From Oscillospiraceae bacterium UBA6409 (GTDB lineage Bacteria; Bacillota; Clostridia; Oscillospirales; Oscillospiraceae), in contig DJPP01000125.1 of assembly GCA_002438575.1 (NCBI GenBank), positions 1 through 12,446 of the forward strand: a stretch of 12,446 nt of DNA, read 5' to 3'. Below, one piece after another: positions 1 through 9,400 of the stretch (position 1 is its first letter; each line of letters begins with the position of its first letter). The notes under the pieces are model-generated. The model worked only from the letters and a program-made list of their open reading frames with translations, was not told where the DNA came from and did not search any database. A program made the position numbers and the translations under genes.

Positions 1-407
1 TTGGGGAACCAGCCGTTGACGGCGTACATCCAGCCGGACAGGCTGCCCGCGTCGAACTCGTACAGGTTGCCGATGCCCTGAATGTAGTAGCTGTCGTACA
101 GCGGGGTGAATTCCGCCTCCATGTGCAGGCGCTCCTCCTGACAGACGCGCTGGAGCACGTCGTAGACGCTCTCGCCCGCGGCGAAGGACACCTGTGTCTC
201 CGGCAGGAGGACGCCGTCCTCTGGCACCAGGCCGTGCTTGCTCTCGTCCAGCAGGTCCATATGGTCCAGCAGCGCGGCGCAGGAGACGGAGACGGTACAC
301 GTCAGGGGTCGCTCCGGCTCCGGCTCGCCGGCGGGCGCGCCGCAGGCGGTGAGCACCGCCAGCAGCACGCACAGCACCGGGAGCCAAAATCGTTTCAGCC
401 GACGCAT
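1..407 (-). CDS. DUF4430-domain lipoprotein, partial (3' end beyond window)
   Basis: Translating the minus strand from the ATG at 407 gives 135 residues before the window ends. The N-terminus is a lipoprotein signal: basic MRRLKRFW, a hydrophobic core, then lipobox L19-T20-A21-C22, so the mature protein should be lipid-anchored to the outer face of the membrane. A short Pro/Glu linker follows (residues 24-33), then a beta-rich domain ending in SGWMYAVNGWFP (124-135). That Gly-Trp-x-Tyr-x-Val-Asn-Gly block is the hallmark of DUF4430 (transcobalamin-like C-terminal domain); the usual later Gly-Asp-x-(hydrophobic)-x-Trp strand would lie off the edge. The start lies 4 nt after the stop of the giant surface protein, so the two are surely cotranscribed and probably translationally coupled; the Shine-Dalgarno is weak (AGAGAG). 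Function is inferred: a ligand-binding partner of the giant protein, plausibly for corrinoids. It could instead be part of a larger lipoprotein with more domains downstream. Confidence 0.9.
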   Translation of the reverse strand, partial: MRRLKRFWLPVLCVLLAVLTACGAPAGEPEPERPLTCTVSVSCAALLDHMDLLDESKHGLVPEDGVLLPETQVSFAAGESVYDVLQRVCQEERLHMEAEFTPLYDSYYIQGIGNLYEFDAGSLSGWMYAVNGWFP

Positions 408-411
408 AGGC

Positions 412-3400
412 TTATTTCTCTCTGCGGCGGCGGGCGACGACCAGTGCGGCACCGCCGCACACGGCCACCGCGCCCAGGGCGATCCATACCACCACGGGCA
501 CGCCCTGCCCGGGCTGGCCGTTGGGTGTCTCATCACCGTCCGGGGTGTCCGCCGTCTGGCCGTCCAGTACGTCGGTCATGTCGTACAGGGCCGTCTTGCC
601 GTCCAGCAGACGGGCATAGGCCGTCAGGGCGCAGAGCGCCTGCTCGGTGGCCATGGCGTCCACCGTGCCGTCCATGGTGTGGCGGAAGCCGTTGTCCAGC
701 GCATAGGCCAGCAGGGCGTCCAGCAGGGTCAGGCCGTTCTTGGTAAAGCGGCTGTCCTTGACGGGATCGATGCCCAGCGCGGCCAGGGCGATGAGCACCT
801 GGGCGCAGGACTCGCTGTTCAGCGTGCCCCAGCTGCTGTAGCCGCCGTCGGCCTGCTGAAGCTGGGACAGGGTCTGGAGCGCCTTGTCCACGGCGGTCTG
901 CACCGCCGCGTTTTCGGTGCGGTAGGGCGCCAGGGCCTGGAGGGCCATGGCGGTCATATCCGGGTCGGCGCTGCTGCCGGACAGGGCCCAGCCGCCGTCG
1001 GTGAGCTGCTGCTCCAGCAGGTAGGCCACCAGGCCATCGCGGGTGGTCTGGTTCCCGCCCTCTGCCGCGGCGGGCACATCGTACTTGCCGCTGTCCAGGG
1101 CGAGGAGGGCGAAGACGGCGCCGTTCAGACCCTGGTAGGTCACGTCATCCATGTCCGACAGCCTGGCAAGCAGGTCATAGCCGCCCACGTCGGCGGGGTC
1201 CTTGCCGATGGCCGTCAGGGCCAGGATGGTGCGGGAGTACTCGGTGGACTTCTTGTCGCTGAGCTGGCCCTTGGCGTCCTGCACGGCCTTGACCACGCTG
1301 TCGTAGTAGCTGTCGGGCACCGGCCGGCCGCTGCGGGCCAGGGCGATGACCAGCCACTCGCTGCCGAAGGCCAGCTGGTCGGTCTTTACGGCGTCCAGGG
1401 CGTCCTGATACTGCTTCTGCCAGCCGGTGACCGTCCCGGTCTGCGTCCCCTCCTGCTGGGTCTTCAGGAGCTCGGCGTAGGCGGCCTCGGCGGCGAGCAG
1501 CTTGTCGTAGTTGGTGACAAGCGCCTTCTCCGCATCGGAGAGCTTGTTGTAGGCCGTGCGGGCGGCGGCGATGGCGTTGCCGCTGCTCCTGCTCACGGTG
1601 CCGATGGCGTCGATGAGCTTGATGACGTCGGCGGCGGTGACCTCCTCGTCGGCCATCTTACCGGCGTCGGGGTCCTTCGTCCAGTCCAGCGTGTAGTACC
1701 AGAGGACGCTGTCGCCGTTCTTGATGCCGTACTGGGTCAACGGAACGTTGGGCAGAACGCCGTTGACCTTATACAGCCAGCCGGAGTTTTTGCCGGCGGT
1801 GAACTCGCCGTAGGTGACGCCGTCCTTGGTCATGGAGCGCACGTAGCCGTTGGCCGCGCCCACCTGCGTAATGCCGCTGCCCTCCAGCGCCTTGATAAAG
1901 GCGTGGTAGACGGTGCTGCCCTTGTTCAGTTCGACGCTGCCGCTGAACCAGGTGCCGCTGGGGGTGGAGATGGTCACGGTAACGGTGAGCTTTTCCTCCG
2001 TCTCCTCCGGCTCCTTGGGCGTCTCCCCCTCGCCCGTGCCCGCGGCGTGGGTGGGCTTGACGGCGGTGCCGCTGAAATCAAAGGCGTTGAAGGCCTTGTT
2101 GGTTTTCTGGAGCTTCGCCAGGGCGATCAGGGCACGGAAGCCCTGGTCGGTGGCCAGCGCGTTGAGCGCAGCGTTGTCCATATAACCGAAGCCGGAGCCG
2201 TCAGGCAGGGCAAAGCGCAGCATATCATCCACCACGGACAGGCCGTTGGCGCAGACGACCTTGCAGGGGTTCTCACCCACGGCAATCAGGCCAAGGATGA
2301 CCATGGCGTCGGTGTTGGCGTTGCTGTAATAACCGTCAGAGGCCACATGGGCCTTCAGCCCCTTGGTCAGCGTGGTCAGCAGCTTCTGGGCACGGCTGTT
2401 GTCAGCATAGCAGGCCAGCGCCGCCAGAGCCGCGCCGGTGCTGTCGGCATCGGTGTAGGGCGTACCGTTATACTCGCCGCCCAGCATACCGTCACGGACA
2501 GCCTTCTCCAGCGTGGTCAGCAGGGTGCTGATCTGCGCGGCGGAGAGGTCCACGCTGCCCTGCGCGTTGGCCAGCAGGAGGTAGGGCACGGTGTAGTACG
2601 GCACGGCGCTCATATCCGCGGCCCGCAGCTTGGCGGCGTTGCTGATGGGGGTGTTGCTGTTGACGGGGTAAATGCGGGTGCTGTCCACGCCCAGCGCGCG
2701 GAGGACGATCTCGATACGGCTGCGGTCACTGGCGGTGGCCGTGGTGGTGTTCGCCTCGGCGATGAGCAGGTCGATGATGTTCTGGCGGGCCGCGTCGGTC
2801 AGCCGGTGGGTCTTGCTCCCCAGGGACTGGTAGAGGACCATATCCATGGCGGTCCAGCTGTCCTTGGTTTCGGTCAGCCCGGCGGCGATGCTGTCCATCA
2901 GGGCCTCGGCCTGCTGCAGCAGGGTGACGGTCACGGTCTTGCTGACGGTGCAGCCGTCACTGACCAGCGTGACGGTCGCCTTAATGACTGCGCCGTCCGC
3001 CTTCTGATGCGCCTGAAGCAGCTTCACGGCGCCATCCTTGTCGGCAGAGATATAGGCGTTGGTCTCCACCGTCACAGAGGTGATTTGGATATCCTTTAGC
3101 GTACCGGTGTACAGCTTGAAGACCGTATCCTTGGCTGCGCCGTAGGGGATGGCGATGTCGGTAAAGCGGTCCAGCTCGCCGCCCACGCCCGGCAGATACA
3201 CGCCGAACAGGGCATACAGCTTCTCATTGACCGCATCCCGGGTGGTCAGCTGCATCTCCGCCAGCGCTTCCTTCGCGCTGTCCGTGGTGAACTTGTTGGT
3301 GTTGCCCACGGCGGACAGCGGCTTCTCCGGGTCGGTGGTGGTGCAGTTGCCGTAGACGTTCTTCACGGTGATCTGACTGGCGACGCCGGTGAGGGTACCG

Positions 3401-6400
3401 CCCAGATTACCGGCAAATCCGCCCACATAGCCCGTGCCGGACGAGCTGGTAACGGTCACCTGACCCGCGCCCACGGCGGTATCCACATTGCTGATGCTGC
3501 CGGCAAAGGAGCCGGTGTAGCTCTCGCCGGAGACGCTGCCGGTGCTGTAGCAGTGCTTCACCGTACCGTCGGTGCTGCTGCCCACGAAGCCGCCCACACT
3601 GCTCGTACCGGTAACGTCGCCGGAGGCGTGGCTGTCGTAGATGCTGCCGCTGTTGCTGCCGGTCAGGCCGCCCACCATTTTCGCGCCGGAGACATCGCCG
3701 GAGGCGGAGGAGGCGGTGACGGCGCCGGCATTATCGCCCACCAGGCCGCCCAGCTTGTTGTTGGTGTCGCTGTCGGTGCCGGTGCCGGTAACGGTCACAT
3801 CGGCGCGGCAGTTGTTCACGGCGCTGGCGATGGAGAAGCCGGTCTTCTTGTCGTAGTCGCCGCCGTTCCGGCCTACCAGGCCGCCCACGGACACACTGCC
3901 GAAGACGGTACCGGCGACGGTGCAGCCGCCGATCAGGTTCGCCACGCTCTTGGCAGGATCATTTTTATCCAGCTGCACCTGGGCCTCGCCCACCAGGCCA
4001 CCCACGTTGGTGCCGCCGGTGACAGAGACATCCTTCAGGTTCAGGTTTTTGATGGTGGCGCCCTTGATGGCGTTGAAGAAGCCCACGCCGGTGCCGCCAT
4101 TGTTGCTGATGGTCACGTTGGAGATGGTGTGGCCCTGGCCGTCAAAGCGCCCGGTGAAGGGCTGGCCGCTGCTGCCGATGCCGGAGAACGACACACGGGT
4201 CAGGTCCAGATCTTCGGCCAGCTTATAGTTCTTGGCCAGTGTATCCGGGTCGGTGGCCGCCGCCAGCTTTTGCAGGTCGGCCACCGTGGAGATCGTCTCC
4301 CACGTCAGTTGGCTGTCGCTCAGCTCGTTCCACGTGGGACCCTGGAAGAGGTTTTCGGTGGTGCCCTCGAACCACAGCACCTTGTCGCCGTCCTTCACAG
4401 AGGCCAGCGAGGCGCTGACGTTGGACAGCGCATCGTTGATGGTGAACATCCAGCCATCCGGCGCGTCCACGGAACGGCCGTTGATGGTGTGGATGAACCG
4501 GCCGAAGGTGCTGGTGGTGTCGTAGCTGTAGATCAGCAGGCCCTGCGCCTGGGCGGCATCCAGCAGGTCCACCACGCGGGTGTTGCCGGTGCTGTCCATG
4601 GTGACGGAGATGGTCTTGCCCATCTGCTCAAAGGCATAGGTGCTCTTGTTATAGGAGGCAATGGCCAGCTGCACGGTGATCTGCTCGGTCTTGGCTGTCT
4701 CGGGAGCCTTGACATTCTTCAGATACGGCAGACCGTTGTTCTTGTCGGCGCTCTGTGCCCAGACGCCGCCGTCCTGGTCCAGCTGCTTCAGGAAGCTGTC
4801 CGTCTTCATGTCGGACAGGGACTTGGCCACCGCGCCGTAGGCGTTGCTGGACTTGGTGGCGCTGTTGTAGAAGCAGTTTTTGGTGCCCTGCGTCTGCTCA
4901 TACTGGAAGCTGGACCAGCTCTGGTTGCCGCCGTTGAAGCCGTTGCCCTCGGCGCCGGTGACGGTGACGACGCCGGCAGCGTAGCAGTTCTCCGTGACGT
5001 TGCCGTTGTACACATACCGGCCGATGAAGCCGCCGGAGTAGCCGCGGGCGCTGACATCGCCCAGGGCGAAGCAGTTGCGGATGGTGCCGCCGTAGCCCAG
5101 GCCCACGAAGCCGCCGGCGTGCATACTCTGGGTGCTGACGGTCATGCTGGTCCAGCAGTTCTCGATGCGGCCGCCCGTCTCGTTGGCGCCCACGAAGCCC
5201 GCATGGCCCACGGAGGTGGTGGAGTTGGACGTCAGGCTGCCGCCCTGCACATAGCTGCTGCGGATGTAGCCGTAGTTGCGGCTGACCATGCCGCCCAGCA
5301 CCGCGCCGGTGTCGGCGGTGATGTTGGTGTTCAGCACGGCGCAGCTATCCACCAGGCCGTAGTTGTTGCACACCAGCACCGCCGCGTTGTCGGAGAACAG
5401 CACGTTGGCGCTGTCGATGACCACGTCGTGGATATAGGACTTGGCGTCAGTGTAGCGGAACAGTCCGGCATCGCTGTTGCTGAGGGTCAAGCCCTTGATA
5501 ACGTGCTGTTTGCCGGTCTTTATATCAATGCCGCTGAACTCACCGGAGAAGGGATAGCTCTTGCTGCCGATGGACTTGGTTTTTGCCTGGTCTGCCGCGG
5601 ACAACGTGGAGAAATCGATGTCGGCGGCCAGATAGTAGCTCTTGCTCCATGCGATCTTTTGCAGGCTCTCACCGGCGCCGTTTTTGGCATCGTCAGCGAT
5701 GGCGGAGATCTCGATCCACTCCTCGGCGCTGGTGATCGCCACCCACTCCTTCGGCGTCTCGGGCTCCTCGATGGACTCCGCATCGAAGCTGGCGCTGGCA
5801 CTGTACGCGCTGGGCAGGCTGTCCGCCAGCGTCTGATAGGTGGCGTCGGCGTCCGCCAGGGCCGTAACGGTAAAGGAATACGACTTACCGGCCGCTACGA
5901 TCTTGGACAGGTCCAGCGACGTATCGCTGCCGGAGACCTGGAAGCTCTTGAACAGCGTCCGGTCACTGCCGGTGCCCATGTACAGGTCCAGCTGGTACTT
6001 CTGGCCGGAGGTCATGGGCCGGGCGTCCCAGAGGGCGATGGGGGCAGACCCGTAGATGGGCTCCTTCGTCGCCGCGTCCTCGCCGGTCTGCACCTGCTTC
6101 CACCGGACGCCGGTGACGGCCTTCATGCGGTCGTAGGGATTCTGCACGCCCCAGGCGGTATCTCTTGCGGCTTCCAGCGATACATAGGCGGGCTGACCGT
6201 TGGTCTCCACGGCCACGGTGGCGTAGTAATAGCCCTCCTCCATAGCCGCGAACTGCGGGGCCAGGTCGTAGGTCAGCTTGCCGTCGCTGGTCGTGCCGGG
6301 GACGTTGGTAAAGTCCGCCGCGTGGTGCCATACCAGGTCGTAGCTGCCCAACTCATCGTCTTGAATATGCTCTGCCACGAAAGCGGCGCGGGCCGCATAG

Positions 6401-9400
6401 GCCGCCGCCATTTCATCGTAATCGCCCGAATCGGACGCCGCGGTGATGGCCGCATCCAGCGCGGCCAACTCTGCGCGCAGCGCCGCGTCCTGATTGGCGC
6501 GTTGGACGAACTTGGTGTCATCCACCAGCCACAGCTTCGCCTCGGGGTCATTTTCAGCGTGGAAGGCGGCGATCTCGTCCTCCGTGAACGGTATCCAGGT
6601 CTCCTCCGCGCGCCAGAGGGTAACGGTGTAGCTGGCAGCGCCGCTTACCGGCGTCCACTCCAGCACGCCGGTGGTCCGGGAGCTCTCCTCGCCGGTGTCG
6701 GTGGTGTAGGGGTCACGCTGGAAGTGCGCGTCCGCCGCCATGTCGGCGGCACTCTCGTCCGCGGCGGTCAGGTCCTGCCATTCCAGCACGGGATAGCCGC
6801 TGTTGACGCCGCGGACGATCTTCCAGCTGTCACCCAGCAGGGCCAGGGCGTCGGCGCGCAGCGCGCCGCTGCTCATGGCTTCCGCACCGGGTGTAATGGC
6901 GCCGCCGGCCAGATAGCAGCAATCGATGATTCTGTCATCGGCTTTCGTGTTGGTGGTAATGGCGCCGGTCTTGGTGTCATTCGCGCCGGAGATGGCGCCG
7001 GCATTGTAGCAGCGGGTGATGCTGCCGTTGGCCGAGCCGCCCAGAATACCGCCGGCGTAGCCGGTGGAGGTGACGGCTCCCACGTTGTAGCTGTCGGTGA
7101 CGGCGACGGTCTTGTTATTGTAGTAGCCCACGAGGCCGCCGGCGCGGCTGGTCGTCTGGCCGGTGACTGTCACCGCGCCGCTGTTATAGCAGGCCGTGAG
7201 GGTCACATCGGCGGCGGCGAGGCCCACGAGGCCGCCGGCGTTGGCCGTGCCGGTGACGGCGACGGTGCTGCCGCAGTTTTCGATGGTGCAGGCACTCTTC
7301 ACAGTCTCGCCCAGCAGGCCCGCGGCGTTGGCGCCGCTGACGGTGCCGGAGACAATGACGTTCTTGATGGTCGCGCCGCTGGCCGCGCCGAACAGGCCGG
7401 CGTTGGGCTCGTTGGCGACCTTCAGGTTGGAGACGGTGTGACGCGCGCCGTCAAAGGTGCCGGTGAAGGGGTCGCTGGCCGTGCCGATGGGCGTCCAGGG
7501 CTGGTTTTTCAGGTCGATGTCCGCGGTCAGGACGGCGTCGTCGTTCTGGCCGGCGTTGATCTGATCGCGGAACCAGGCAAGCTGGGCTGCACTGCTCAGC
7601 TGATAAGCGCCGTTTTCCAGCGTCGGCTTCTGCTCCTTCTGGACGGGCACAGTCCTTGTACCCGCCGCTGTTTCTGCGCTGAGGTCGATGGTGCCGGTCT
7701 GCGCGATATATGTCTCACTGGCGAAGGTCCAAGTATACACATAGCCCACGGGCAGCTGGAATGTGCCGTCGACCTCCGTCACGGTATGGTCTTCGTCCTC
7801 GGCGGTCACGGTAATGGCCGACGTATCCACGCCGGTGAAGGTCACGGTCACCACAGGCTGCTTTTCCAGCTCGACGGTCCTCTCGATCGCACCGTCAGCA
7901 TTGCTGATCGCGATCACACCGGCCTTGGTCACATAGCCGAAGGCAGACACCGTATAGGTCCAATTCCCCACATACAGCGTGGTTTGATATGTTCCGTCCG
8001 CGGCCTTGGCGACGGCCTTGCCGCCCACGGTGACGGTCAGGTCCTCCGGGGCCTCCGCGTCCCCCGCGTTGATTGCCAGCGTGACCTTATGCGGGGTCGT
8101 CTGCCATGCCAACACGGGGTAGCCGTCGTTGATGGGGTTGTCCGTGATGTCATTGGTAAAGGCTTCGCCCAGTGTAGAAGCAAGCGCTTTCAGTTGGTCG
8201 GAATCCTTCTTGCCGTCAGGGACATTACTGTCCGTTCCCTCGGTGTAGTAGCAGTCGGTGATGGTGCCGGAGGACTTCTTGCCTACAACGGCATTGGATG
8301 TCGTGCCGGTGACTGTTCCGGTAGTGTAGCAGTCCGTGATTTTAACGGCGTTGTCGTTCATATAGCCAACAATGCCGCCGGCTTTGCTGCCCGTCGCCGT
8401 AATGTTACCGCGATTGTAGCAGGCAGACACAGAGACGCCGTAATATGCATAGCCCACAACGCCGCCAATATTCTGAGAGCCTGTAATATCGGCGTAATTC
8501 GCGCACTCTTTAATGGTACTGTTACTTGAAGCCACATAGCCGACGATACCTGCGGCATTCTGGACAACATTTGCCGGAGCGTTTTCACCACCGCTTACCG
8601 TCGCTTTGTTGATACATTTCTCGACCGTACCACCCTGTAGCTTTCCGACGATACCAGCAATGCCGTATCTGCTGTTATTGGTGGTAACACTTACTTCACC
8701 GCAGACCGTCAGATTTTTGACCGTACCGCCGCTGCCCACAACGCCAAACAGGCCGTAGTCAGCTACCACGCTCCCGGTAACATTCAGGCCGCTGATGGTG
8801 TGGCCCTGGCCGTCGAAGGTTCCTTTGTATGTATACCCACTCTTTCCGATGGGCGTCCAGGTGCCCTCGAGGGTAATATCCGCGGTCAGCCTGGCGTTCC
8901 AGCTTCCACTCTTACCGGCGTTCACCTGGTCGCGGAACCACGCCAGGTGGTCGGCGTTGGCGATCTGGTAATAGCCGCCATCTTGTTTCGGTGTTTCCAC
9001 CAGTGTGACTATGATCGTGTCGGTTTCTTTACCGGCGAGCGCCTTGTACTCGCCGGACTGGTCCACATAACCGGTCTTTTTCCACGTCCACTGATATTCA
9101 TAGCCTACGGGGAGCTTATATACACCATCGATGGGCTTGATGGTGTGTTTCCCATCCTTTGTTTTGACGGTGATCGCCGCGCCGCCCACAGCATCGCTGT
9201 CGAACTTCACCGCTACCGCGGACTTGGGCGTCAGCACCTTCGACACGTCGACCGTCGTGGTCTCCTTGGTACCCGCTTCGATGGTCACTTTGGTCGCTTC
9301 ACCGGCGAGCAGGTCATCGTATCCAAAGGCTCCGGTGACGGTGTAGTAGTAGGTGCCCCTTGTTACCGAGTACGTTTTGCCGGTGCCGATCCTGGTCGTA

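Noticed and set aside
571..2919. Toroid domains as terpene cyclase or prenyltransferase enzymes
   Set aside because: The repeats resemble that fold, but I see no DxDD motif or zinc-binding set. The protein is exported, and the DUF4430 pairing favours a binding role.
238..3099. Open frame of 953 codons on the + strand
   Set aside because: It is antisense to the giant gene. Its protein is low-complexity Gly/Val/Ala/His/Gln, as expected when GC-rich codons are read backwards, and it has no recognisable domain or clear ribosome binding site.
3553..8529. Open frame of 1658 codons on the + strand
   Set aside because: It has the same cause. Repeated GLUG codons read in antisense give AAG/HxAAG-rich protein with no known fold, while the minus-strand frame has a signal peptide, domains and an anchor.
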